Shown here one piece after another: positions 1 to 13,100 of a stretch of DNA of 64,000 nucleotides. Origin of the DNA: Takifugu bimaculatus (Eukaryota; Chordata; Actinopteri; Tetraodontiformes; Tetraodontidae); assembly GCA_004026145.2 (NCBI GenBank), contig CP034976.1:7294678-7358677 (forward strand). The letters run 5' to 3'. The notes below the pieces were generated by a model that saw only the letters and a list, made by a program, of their open reading frames with translations, ran no database searches and had not been told where the DNA came from. Each line of letters opens with the position of its first letter. Position 1 is the first letter of the stretch. The position numbers were made by a program, and so were the translations under genes.

Positions 1-188
1 CCAATACATGCTCATTCTGGAGTCTCAACTGTAATTATGCTTGTAGTGAAACCCACACACCGCAAATGACACAATGTTCTTCGCCCTCTCTGCATATCCA
101 CCCGTCATTGTGGTTTCTTTTGTTTTTTCACGGCGAGATGTTCCGCCATGCACTAACATGTTTCTCCTCCATGGTTGATCTCCCTCAG

Positions 189-305
189 CTCAGTGCGGCG
201 GCTCTTTGACAGCCTTTAGTGGCGTCATTCTCAGCCCAGGGTTTCCAGGGAATTATCAGAGCAGCCTGGACTGCAGCTGGAGAGTTCAACTCCCAATTGG
301 CTTTG
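189..305 (+). CDS. csmd2: csmd exon: CUB 12, N-terminal half
   Basis: The acceptor is tctccctcag and the donor is g|gtaggt, with phase 1 at both ends. It encodes AQCGGSLT, then GVILSPGFPGNY and LDCSWRV, the typical CUB start with its first two cysteines. A second AG five bases downstream (193) is possible, but it would break the phase-1 rule followed by most exons here. Positions 1-188 are the end of the preceding intron. Confidence 0.9.
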
Positions 306-3300
306 GTAGGTTCTCCCCAATCTGGCTTTCCTTCCTCTCCCTCCGTTCCTCTACTTATGTCATTGCACTATCAGCAATGAAACTAGAAACATATCTCTTC
401 TTTTCAGGGATCCACCTGCAGTTTCTGAACTTCTCCACAGAGCCCGTCCACGACTACTTGGAGGTGCGGAGTGGGAGCCTGGAAACGGGAACGGTGATTG
501 ATCGGTTCAGCGGCCCAGTGGTGCCAAGCTCTCTGTTCAGCACCACCCATGAGACCACGCTCTTCTTCCATAGCGACTACTCCCAAAACAAGCCCGGCTT
601 CCACATTGTCTATCAGGGTGAGGAGGAAGGCTCCATCCAGTTTTCCCCCCACAATCACTGAAAAGTCACATACTCCTCATGGCACAACAGATGAGAAGTA
701 GATTCTTTGTGTTTTTAGACTAAACAAAAGCCGATTTCGAGGCTCTACCATATTATTTCATAACTCAGGTGAGGCCACATTTCAATGAGACATTAGTGAA
801 GTAACAATAACCAAACTATATTGTTTTCTCTACACTTCAGCAGCTTCTAAAAATAATTCTTCACTTCAGCCAGAGATATTTTATAGAGTAGGCTATGCTC
901 GCTTTCCCAGCTCCCAACCCTGACTTGCTATTTCGCCATCTCACCTCTGTCATGTCCACCTGTCATGTCCTCGGCTCCCCAGAGTTATTGTCCCCTCCCT
1001 TTCTCAAGGATAAAGTCGTCTCTTTACTCTCATGCCTGTCATCTAAACTCGTCCATCAGTTATACAAGCTGGGCCTATTCAGTTGGTGTCTCCTTGCATT
1101 TATTGGTTTCTTGGTGACCTGCCCCAGGGGCCCTTACTCAGGCAGCTTTTGAAGTGTTTTAGCACCACTCATAACTGCAAATGTAAATTGCATTTTATAT
1201 TTTTGGAAGTGCTCTGAGAAACTCTCAAGTCAAATTTGAGGTCTTTGATAATCTCAGATACTGAATTGTATATGGTCTTAGAGGACTTATTCCCGCTGCA
1301 TATTTCAGCTTTATAAGTCTTCTCTACTTTGTGTATTTATTTTTCTCCCAGCGTATGAGCTGCAGCGGTGCCCGGACCCTCGACCTTTCCGGAACGGTAT
1401 TGTGATTGGTCAGGACTACAGTGTGGGAATGACCATTTCCTTTGAGTGCCTCACAGGTTACACTCTGCTCGGAGAGCCATCGCTCACCTGCCTGCATGGA
1501 GTCAGCAGAAACTGGAATCACCCCATACCTCGCTGCGAAGGTAATCATCTGGTGCCCGGTGGAGTTGTTCATGTGCACAAAAATGCTAAAGAACAACCGA
1601 GACACACTTCTCCATTATTAATCCGCATATCTAGATTTAATATTTAACTGTATCTATTTTTGAAATGTCTTCTAGTATTTGTTGTCCTCTACACAAAGTG
1701 CTGAAAATGCCCTTTACTCTAATGTATTGTTCTTATTCAAAGCATCTAATTCACTGCCAATGCAACGCCACTTTACTGAACCATAAACTGACACAGCCTA
1801 TTATAATGATATATGGGGCATTTGAAAGTCTTTATTACAAAGCTGATTATGCCCGTCATTGTTGTAAATTTCAAGAAGACTCTTTACATGTGGCTCCGAT
1901 AAATTATGGCACTCTTTTCTTAAAAGGGTACTAACTGTAAGTCAGAGTACAGCATGTCAGAGTAAATGTATTCGTGTCATCTATATAAGATGGACGTGAC
2001 TTTGCGGTGTTACTGCATTGCTGTGTTTATCACAGGCAGTGAATCAGTTGCTGAGCAAAGAAAAAAGGCTGTTTTTTTTCCTGTAAAACTGGCTTATTGT
2101 TTAGAGGGGTGTACCTACAGCATGTCAGCGCCTTCACAATACATTTAGGCTTTCTTGTTGCACACTGATGCATTGGTTCTAGTTCTCACAAGGTTGCTTT
2201 CGGTAATTTTAATTGTCTCCGCAGTGCTGCTGGGTGCTGCAGTAATGTCAGAGCAGTAAATATCAGACTCTTTCCAACTCTGAACTTGGCAGAAACAAAA
2301 GAAACTCTCCAGAGAATGCAGAAATAAACTTATTCTGTACTTCAAACAACTTTTCGATGTACAACGCGGAAAAGTAAAGTCTTGACTAATCCTCTCAACT
2401 CACCCGAAAATTTACATCTGACCATCAAAGTTAAATAACTGTGTGCAAATGTGCAAAAGTATCTCTCCAAGATTGAATGCTATCTATTTTTTAGTGTGGG
2501 CGATGAGGTTATCCCTTAATCCATTAGAGTAATTATTATTCTAACCTGTTTTCTAGAGCCTTGTCTATAGAATATCATATATTTTACTCAATTTGGTCAT
2601 ATACACATAGTGGGAGATGTCAGAGGATCCATCTGCAAAGATTTGATCTCACCTCTGGCAACCACAGCTCTTTAATATGTAATACACAGACACCTTTTAA
2701 TAGCAGTGATAGATGCAATGACCCTTTAATCAGTTTAATGCACCCTAAGGATAGCCATTAATAATTAAGGAACTAAATCCAAATTCCTTTGCACCTGGAG
2801 TCCTGCTTTACGTCCAGATAAAAGCATGAGCGATATACTCGGCTTCATTAAATTTGCAGCAAACAGTGACCAGCGCTCTGATGTCGTTTGTTTTTAACAA
2901 CACTTAAAGGTGATATTGCCATAAAAACACCTTTTATGGGTTGTGTTAAATCAACGCATGTTTTTATGTCATCCATCAACCCTCCCATGATTTTACTCCC
3001 ACATTCCAGCTCTCTGCGGTGGGAATATAACCTCCATGAATGGCACAATTTACTCTCCTGGCCACCCAGCTGAGTATCCAGCACTTCCAGGACTGCATGT
3101 GGACGGTCAGAGTTCCCCCCGGTTACGGAATCTACATCAACTTCTCTGTGATCAACACAGAACCAATCTATGACTACATCACTGTGTGGTAAGTTGCTTT
3201 TTCTGGCACATTTCAGCCTACCTTAACATGCACAGATCATTTTATTGGCAGATTAGATTGTCTGTCTTATTTTTTAATCGCCCTATTCCCCGTGTGATAC

Positions 3301-6300
3301 TTAGAAAATTCATTTGAAGCTTTACCACTAAGATTGCATTTTAAAAATAGTGCCAAGATGTGTGTTGCGTTATATAATTTTTTTTTTCCCTGTTCGGCGC
3401 TCAGGCTCCCTAAAGCGTGAGGAATCTTTCTGAAGGTATCTGCGGCTTCCAGTCTGTGCGGAGCCGAGTGTGTCTCGTTCCAATTTTAGGAACAAACGGA
3501 AAATCTGGGTTAATGTTACATAAACTGAATTCGCAGGCACGGAGGCATCGGCTCCGAGTTACCTGGGATATTTGTTGGTACGCTTGAGCTGCATCTGCTA
3601 ATGAGCAATCACACAGCTGCAGAAATATTTATATTAGCAGCTTGTTATCAGGCCAGCAGCGATCTCCCCAGCCCTGTCACCCTCTTCCGTCTGCCTTCAT
3701 GACGTTCCTCTCTAGTCGAGAAAGCCTCAGGCAGTCAGGTAGATTTCCTTATGGGTGATGAAATGCCTTCCAGCTTCCTGGGTTACCATTTATTCTATGG
3801 GAGCTACTGGCGCTACAATTTTCAAATGAAATAGCACATAAACAATATGTCCCCTGATAGTAACATTTCATTTCCCTGCCTGACTGCCATCTCCCATTTT
3901 GCCAATCACAATGAAATGAAACTGCAATAATGCGTTTTTTTAATATATAAGATATTAAAAGTACACACTCGTACAGAAAAACATTTAGCGCGCAGTGCAT
4001 CATTCAGATAAATGGGCCTGGAGCCACCTGAAAGTGCCAGTAATGAAACACTTTTTTAAAATAATGGAAAAGTATTCCATTAATCCATTTTTTTCCCTCA
4101 TCCTAAAAAAAAGTTTTTCCTCTTTCATAATTAACAGCCTCTTCAAATAACACATTAACTCAAGATTTTCATTTTTTAAACCGTTTGTATTTTATGTTTT
4201 GACAGCGCTGTGCTGCCCATAGTTTATTTAAAGCAGGCTTTTGGTTAGGCCAGTAAATCATTTAACTACATGTGCTTTTAACAAATCTCAGTCCTCTTAC
4301 AGGTTTCAGATCCTCAAATTTGGTAGCTCTACTTTGTCTTCTCTATTCCCAGCCTTTCCTTTCAGCTAACTTTGTTTGCCAGCTGGGATACACGAGAATA
4401 ATTTGTCTCTTTCCCCAAAGCTCTACCCCCCAGTCAAAAGTATCTAAAGTTGCTTTACAGGCGAGGCTCCCAGAGGCGGACCAATTTTACCCTTCTCTTT
4501 ATACCTGATGACTCAATTTGTGCACACATCTTATTCATTTCAGTTGTTGTGAAACTTACTTTAAAAACTAAACTTAACAAATGGCAGCTACCCAATACTT
4601 TGATGCGGCTGCTGGTTATTGTTTAGCGTTAGCGTTGGACCTGCTTCCTTGTCCGCAGAGCGTGGGCTTCTTGATGACACAGGCTTAGCTGCAGCACTGC
4701 TCAGAGCTCACTAGAAGGCTGTTGCAATGTCTCAACTAGTGTAAAACTATTTTAATTGCAAAAACAAGCTTGATTTGTTTTGGTCTTGCCAGTGACCAGA
4801 AATGCTGAGTTTAAGATCCCTTCAACCTCCTAATGGCGCCTTGATTAGTTTTATAAGCCTGGTTCTGCATTAAAAATGTATGATGGAACAGCTCGGATGT
4901 GGGCGTTTCTGTCACTGAATTCATCTGTGAACCGTAGCTGCTTTGGTATTTCATTAAGTGAACGATGCAACTGCAGTATCGGCAAAAAGTATCGGAACGG
5001 CTCGGTATTGGCAGGACAGTGTTTGTTCCGTATCAGATCAGGGAGGAAAAAGAACTGGATCGGGATGAGACTCGTTGTTTGTATCTATAATCTGTAACTC
5101 TAGCATCAGACTAACCTGTCTTGTGAATAAGAGATATTCTTGGAAACCTGACTCCCAAAGGAGGGGTACGGTCACTGATTTGGATCTCATCCTCTACTGG
5201 CTGCCATTTAGCTGTACATCAAGTTTGGCTTCGGCTGTGGACGTGTCTGTGGAAGTTACACCAGCTCGGAGGGCTCATTGCTTTCTAAGTTATTACTTGT
5301 GCAGATTCAGAACTCATTTTTCAACCCCCCACCCTCTTCTATCTCCTCAGGGACGGGCCCGACCAAGCTTCGCCGCAGATCGGCCAGTTCAGCGGCAACT
5401 CTGTCCAGGAGGGCGTGCCCACCACCGCCAATCAAGTTCTCATCAAGTTCCACAGCGACTTCAGCACCAGCGGCTTCTTTGTGCTTCATTATCACGGTAA
5501 ACGGCGCTTTGAGTGGTGCCAAGGAAAATCTTGTCCAGACAAGTTTATTTGATCCTTACATCGCTGGAACGGCAGTGTAAGGAGATCTATAGTGTAGCAC
5601 GGCTCCAGGGATTATTTCTCAGTATTTAAATAGTGGAACATCTAATTGACACTGTTTTCTACTGAAGCCATTATTTAGATGTTCACATTTAGCTTCCTTT
5701 TCTTTGGTTCTTGTTTTTCAATGACGTTTAATGAATGCCCTCTCATGCCTGCTTTTAATTCTGCTCTTTGGAAATTTTCCTTTTGAAAAGAAGTTGGTTG
5801 ACACCGTCTCTTTTGTCTCAGCTCTTTAAAACAGTGCTTTTTCTATGATTCTTAACGTTAATAGTCAGCAGTTTGACCTATAGTCAGGTTTTAAAACGTA
5901 AGCGGCATGCTGAATGACGTGCACACCTACGTGCACACCTACACTGCTGCAGAGCATAACGTCTGTGGTCTTTCTAACAGCGTACCAGCTGAGAACATGC
6001 CAACCGCCACCCCCGGTCGCCAATGCCACCATCCTAACTGATGATGACGAGTTTGAAATAGGTTTGTCTTATTTCATTATACTTGTTTACCAGCCAGTGA
6101 CGGCGTCTAATAAAATAAATCTGCATCAGAAATGAAATAACTTAGTCAGACAGCATGTAAAAATGGAATGAAAGTAGGTCTTTTTTAACCTTAATTAAGT
6201 GTCATCATCGTCTAAAGGTTATCAGTCAAACATTGTCCTTACTCTTGTTTATCAGGCAGATGTTATTTAATTCCTCTGTCACTTTTAGGTCTAAAAGCAT

Positions 6301-9300
6301 ACTGTCTTTTATTTGAATAAATGAAAACATTACTCCTCTATAAAAAAAATAGTCCTCTTAATCGTCACTATTTCTTTTTAGAATTACCTCATCGGGTAAA
6401 TGCATAGGATGCATGTTTTTCCTCATTCCTTCACATCTCAGGCACTAGGATATAGTTTTTTGGGGGCTGGGCTGTTTGGCCTTTACAGTCTGTCTGCATC
6501 TTCAGCAGTCAGAAGCCATGTGGACATGGCCAGTGGCTGTCCTGCTCGCTGCGTCGCTGTGCTCGCCAGTTTGCACCTCTTTCGCCAGACGGCGACGTCA
6601 ATCTTCATTAGAAAACGTGTTGATGATTAATGATTCAGGCAGTTGTGCTGAGAATGCCTCTGCTGGCTTAACGCTGCGGGGCGTTGTTTGCGGACGGGTG
6701 GGTGGTTGGGGGAGTGATTGGCCCTGATTCTCATGTCCACCCCTGCTCTGTGTTTGCGTGGCTTTGATTGTGTGATGGCGGGTGTGCGTTACCTCACAGG
6801 GGACATTATCCGGTACTCGTGTCTGCCGGGCTTCACCTTGGTGGGCAACGAGATTCTGACATGTCGGCTAGGAGAGCGGCTGCAGATGGATGGACCCCCA
6901 CCAGTCTGTCAAGGTGAGTTACTCTGAGTTCGCTGTATGTTGTCTTGACTTTGTTGTTGCTTAATTATGGACTGTTGGAGCTGTGAGGGAGGAATGTGTG
7001 TACATTGCTTCTGTTTGGTCTGCGTCCACCTTTAATACTCCATAGCAGGCATACTGACAGATTTCCGTGTCCCTGATCTCTGAAAATATGGCTGCTTGAA
7101 TGATTAATACAAAATGTCCTCCCCGTGATGGATCGTTTAAAATGAGGCACATTAAAACCACTCTGTGTTCCACCAAAAACAAATGCTGTCACCTTGGCCA
7201 CCTGTAGTAGCCATCAGAATACTGACAAAGCTTTGTCTCCCGGGGATCCACGCAATTGCCCTGAAGTCCTTTGTCAAGAGGTATCGAGTTGATGAGAATT
7301 TTGTCTTACCAGAACTGTGAGACGGTGTTCTGTCGGATTCAAGATCACAGCGTGACAGATACCAGACAAAGCCAGTGCCTGCATCCATGAAGCATCTTAG
7401 ATGCAGTGATGTGAAGGATATTTTTGAAACTTATATACTACGTACACTCACTATTTTCAGCAGGAAAAATGTCCGTTCATCTGTCCGCGACCAACTGAAA
7501 CAATCTGCTTGGACACATTTAATGAGAGAGTTCTGGTTGTAATCAGCATCAGGAACGGCTTTCATGACCGGACTTTCACAAATTCTGTCTGTGATATAAA
7601 GAGAGATGAAAGAGGAGATTAAGGTTTCATGGTGTGTTGCTTTGGATCAGCCTGGAATACGGAACAATCCAATTCCAGTGAATTTATCTCCAGTTCTTCG
7701 CTTCGTTTGTGTGGAAAATGGTCAAATTAGCAGGTCAGTACTAATGAGAACTGTTAAATGTGCTGTATCTGATTATTTCTGTTATTTGCTCAGTGAGGAT
7801 AGACTACCAGCATTAACTATTTGCATTTCTCTTGTTGAATTAGTCCTGCCAGCTCACCTTCTCATGTGTTACTGACAACAGAGAATCTGCCAAGAGCCGT
7901 CGTTGATGCGAGCTCGGGCTCAAACACTGAGCCGAAGCTGCCAAATCCAGATATGCCTGTGTTTTTTTTAGACTTACATCCCATGCCGAGCAAACAAATG
8001 GACCAAATAGCTTTTTTTTGTCACCTGTATTTAAACTCTTTTTCAGCTGGTGTAAATTTTTTCCATTAGGATTTCTGTGCGAATGGTCATCACAGGCAGG
8101 GGTGTATTAATCAAAAACCAGTTGGGAGCATCAAATTAAAGTTATGTCCATATGAGCTTTTGTAATTTGTTGTAATCTGTTGTTTTACACTTGCAGGCCC
8201 CACCTCATTATTGTAGTCAAGAATTCATTACATCTTCCTGTCTTGACTAGGTTATGTCCTTGTGCCACCGCTAACGGCAAACTAATTGCTCTCCTTGGGA
8301 GATGTAAAGTTGAACTTAATTCGAGCTGACCCGCAATTCACATCCAGGAGACTGCAACACTAAGCATGTAAAGAGGACGCTTCCTGTTGGCAGCTTGCCG
8401 ATAGGGCAGGAAAAGTAATTTTCCAGCAGCTCCCAGATTCTGCTTTTGTTGCTGTCAACCCTTCTGTTAATTGTCGATTTCTGCTTAAGAGATATGCTGA
8501 AACGTCCTTGCGTGGCCTCGCCACCAGATATTGCTGTTTTAAAAAAAAAAATAAAAAAATTTCCCCATTAGGAATGCCGGTGAGGAAGGTTACTCTGTTG
8601 CTTTGATCAAGGATAAAAGCACAATTGAGCTGGCGCACAATGAAGTTGGATCTAACACATGAATGGCTTTTTAGGGCGATCCATATATTTCCACGGATTT
8701 GTTGAAGAAATTAGCTACAGACCCCCGCCGGAATTAGATTTTAGCAAATGAACTTTTTGATATGGTAAAAGTAAGAGAATATTGTCATAACTTTGTCGAT
8801 AGTTGCAATATATTATTATTTCTGAATATATTTGCACGTGGTGTCTGCAACTGGTTTAGCCTTTACTTGATTTGGTTTTTAATCCCTGCACTTGAATTTC
8901 AAGGTCAAGCAGTAGTTATAGGTTAAAAATGTACTTGCTGCATAGACCGATTTGTTGCCAGGCAACACTCTGCTCAAAGTTTCAATGGCTCACTTTTATT
9001 TATAACAAACGGCAACAGTAGAGAGAAGACACTGTGCACTTCAAGCTCTATAATATCAAAAGGAACTTTATGTATTTGAGTTGATTTCCTGTCTGAGCCA
9101 GAACCGTTTCCTCAGATTGCTCAGACGAGTCCTGCTTGTCCCAAAATTCTTCCATTTCGGAATGACGGCGGTCACTCCGCTCCTGGGAACCCTAGTTTTG
9201 GCAGCACATCATTCCCTTATTTGTTGTGAACAGTCTGTCGGGTGGGCATGTCGAAGGTGAATTCTGTTTTTATGTTTTTTAATACCTCCCTAAAATTAGC

Positions 9301-10134
9301 CTTCACACAGCTCTTCTGAGCCCAAAGCATTTGAGCGCTGGTGAAATACTTTCAAAGCAGAGTGTTCCGACACCCTTTGCTTTAATAAAGGAATGTGCCT
9401 GAAAGAGATAACGGCGATCTTGAGCTTGTGAGAGATGTAAAACACAAAAGCATTTCTTCAGTGAAAGATTCTTTCCATATTCGTCACAGTGTCAATCAGG
9501 GCTAATCATATCACAGTTTGAAATTAAATTGCTGCTAATTGCTTCTCAAAGAAGCCGTTTTTTTTTGGGTTTTTTTAAATCCATAATCAATGTGATGGTG
9601 ATTTTTGCACAGAATCAAGTAGACATTTAAGTATAATTAACACCCTGCCAAAATTGCAGCGAAACTGTCTTTTACCACCACCCCTCTGTGAGGGCCAGAT
9701 CTGAATCCAGTTTAATAAGCGGAGATGCTTTCAGGCTGGATATCAACACTCTGGACGGACATATCTGATTGTCAATGAGAATTCCAGTTGTAAACCTAAC
9801 AGCTGCAGTTAAAAGCCCAATTATGAGTGTCTTCAGGACCCCAAATAAGTGTAAGGAATATTCATTCCCCTCTGCGTTACAGCTCTTTCTGCATTTTATT
9901 TTTCTTGACATATGTCTGATTGTTTCCCGTGACCTTTTTATCTCCAACAGTTGTTCACATTAACCTTTTGCACGTGTCATGTTTCTTCTCAAGAGGCCCA
10001 GAAGAGAAACTTTTGCTTCTAGCCGAAAAAGAAATAGATGGAAACGAGGCCTGTCATCATTTCAGACATGCCAGCCTGCAGGAAATGAAGGGAATGCTGT
10101 GAGCCGTTGCACACTGAAGTCAGGAAAACGCACG

Positions 10135-10195
<61 letters not shown>

Positions 10196-13100
10196 CTGTT
10201 TGTGTTTTTTTTCCATACAGAAGAAACTGTTTCACGTTAAGACTTTTATTGTTTGATCGATTGATATGGTGGAGACCTGGTGACAGCAGATTCACCAGCT
10301 CAGCTATTAGTTGCAATATCAGTCGGGCTGAAATGTCATTATTTCAGGACGAGTCCTTTTTTAAATGTAATTTCTACTGTCAGTGCATCAGGGCGAAGAA
10401 AGGAGAGAATATTTTTATCTTTTTTCACCCCCTAGTCCTTCTCCTCTTTGTTGTCCCTTCTTGTTCTCTGCTTGAGTCTCCCTTACCTCAGCTTTTGTCC
10501 TTCTTTTTTCTTCTTTTCCAGTCCAATGTCCAGCTCACGAGGTGCGTTTCGATTCCACCGGGGTGATCCTGAGTCCAGGCTTCCCAGAAAACTACCCGAA
10601 CCTGCAGATGTGCTCCTGGCTGATCAACGTGGAGAAGGGCTACAACATCACTTTGTTCTTTGAACTCTTCCAGACAGAAAAGGAGTTTGACATCCTGGAG
10701 ATATTTGATGGTGGGTCCTTGGGATTTTAATAAAATAGAAATTTTCTTGTATTTACTTCTACTAATTGTTCTCCACATTGGGAAACTGTGTGTGTGCATC
10801 TCAGGGCCCAACATTTACAGCCAGAGCATGGCATCGCTCAGCGGCGACATCGAGACCCCGTTCAATCTGACCACCACGGGCCACCAGCTGCTGCTGCGAT
10901 GGTCGTCTGACCACGGCACCAACCGCCGAGGCTTCCACATCAGATACGTGGGTGAGTATCAAAGTATGTATCCAATTTCTAATCATATTCTCCTTCTATT
11001 ACTGCATTTATACAGCAAAAATAAGTAAAAATCATGGGTTTTACAGGCTTGCTGTCTTTATTTTTGTGTTAATACCAAAAGAAGAGTGAATATTCACTCA
11101 ACATTCTCGGCAGCATCTAGAACATCTGATGTGTGACCCCATGATTTTTATTGTTAGGTTTTTATTTTTTTTCAGGTTCGGTTTAGTGATCATGCTCACA
11201 GCAGGATATGTTTTTCACCGGCAGAATGAGGAGGCAAGGCATGCTGTTTTGCACTCTTTAATTTAAAAAGGTTTTAAATTCTTAATTGGTTCTTTAATAA
11301 AGCGGGTGGCTAAGCAAGAGCAGCAGAGGTAATCTCATTCCATTTGAAATGCATCAATAATAATGAAAAAGCACAAAAGACATGTATTTTTCATGTTGTG
11401 TCTGTGTCATATTTAATAGAGGGGAATGTTCCTGTGAAAGCAAGCCAGTGTGATGAATTTTGTAAAGAAGACTCCGCTTTGACTTGATTGATTTGAACAG
11501 AAGACCGACTTAGCGTCCGCAGTCGGCCTTTTTGTCGTAAATCCCTCCTCTCTCCCAGTCATGCTGATTTGAAACAATGTTTGACAGCATTTGTAATGCA
11601 TGCAACTTTTCCTCCAGATTTCCTGTCCTGTCGGCAAGGCCATGCTCCTAGTCTCAAAATCAGATTTATCTTATTTGTATTCAGTGGGCTGTAAGATGAA
11701 GAAGTGGAAGGCTTGGAAGAAATAACTGGGGGATGCGCCAGTATTTCATGTGTTGAAGCAAACTGTGCATGCATCTACCCACAGGACTCTCAAGACTAGC
11801 ATAAGCATGATTTTGAGGTCTCTCTTTGCTGCGTGCTACACAGGCTGAGTGCTAAATAGACGTGACTTTCCTCAGGCACTTTCCTTCATTATCCTCCCGC
11901 ATTTCAAATGGATCCACGCTGTGACAAAATGTTCACCTGAGCCTTTCTCGAGTTCTGTTGAAACACCCTCCCCCTGCTTTGAATAATTTCCTTTCTTACC
12001 ATTTGTGCCTGCCTGTTCTTGCAGATTCTTTTCAAGACGTCGCATTTATCTTTCTCCCTACTTTTCTCTGCCTTTTCTTTGCCCTGTCACTCATCTCCTT
12101 GATCCCACTCCTTAATCTCTCCATTTATTGTAGCGATGTACTGCAGCACCCCAGACTCCCCACAACACGGCTTTGTTGTGAGCCAGACCGGGGGTCATCT
12201 TAACAGCATGGTGCGCTGGGCTTGCGACAGGGGATACAAGCTAATCGGAAAAGGCACAGCTGTGTGCAAGAAGACCACCTATGGCTACTACACCTGGGAT
12301 GCACTCGTTCCTGCATGTCAGGGTGAGGAAGCCTTTTAAATCTTTTTTATTCCAATTTTGTGTTCTTTTGGCCGGCTCTCTGCCCGATAATTAGCGGGCC
12401 CAATCATTAGCGCCCACGACTTTTTCCTCATTTGAAGCCAGACTCATTGAAAGTCAGTAGCCCATCAGGTGGACCAAAATAAATCAATCCTACCGTCTTC
12501 GTTCTGTCAGTTTTCACTTTGCAAAATCACTCTCATCTAACTTGGTGTTACCATGCAGCGTCGTCTACTGACGCCACGTAACGGCGGTCTTTGAGATGCA
12601 TTCCACGTCCCGTTCATACCACTGCATAGACGATATACTGAAATGCAGAGAATCAGCAAAGAGCAACAGATGAGACTGTGATGAGAGAATAAATGAGGGA
12701 ATGAGAGCACATTCCTTAGTTAAAGAGCTGCATTGTAAGGTGGTGAGGGCCAGTGCTGATGCCTCGGGCGATACAGACAGACTTGGGCTGTTTGATGTTT
12801 CAGTCTATGCGGTTGCCTCTGCATCTTAAGATATGTGCTTGTTTTCATCCGTGCTCCATCCAGCATGGATACACGCTCTTCTCTCCCTCCCACCTGATTC
12901 TCAAGATAAAACCCTTGATGTCCAGTATTTTTCGCTCTGCTTCGGCGTGAAAGACTGAGGAAATTGAAACCCCTGACCTGATATTGTTTTCTAGTTGCAC
13001 CGCTTATGCAACCCTCGTTAATGAATGATCCGCAAATGTAGTCATTCCCTTCAATGCGAAAGCTCCTGGATGGGAATGTTTCCTCATTTGTTCAGTTTTA

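Larger units (their letters stand above)
6914..10521 (+). other. 3.6-kb intron; X-box-like site and CA repeat inside
   Basis: No gene or recognisable mobile element was found. It contains the RFX-type palindrome at 8954-8966, an A-run near 8540 and the CA microsatellite at 10129-10193. Open frames here are short or cross the microsatellite. Confidence 0.6.

Noticed and set aside
9979..10566. 195-codon open frame
   Set aside because: It exists only because the CA microsatellite is open in this frame (His/Thr repeat); its end overlaps the real CUB 14 exon out of frame.
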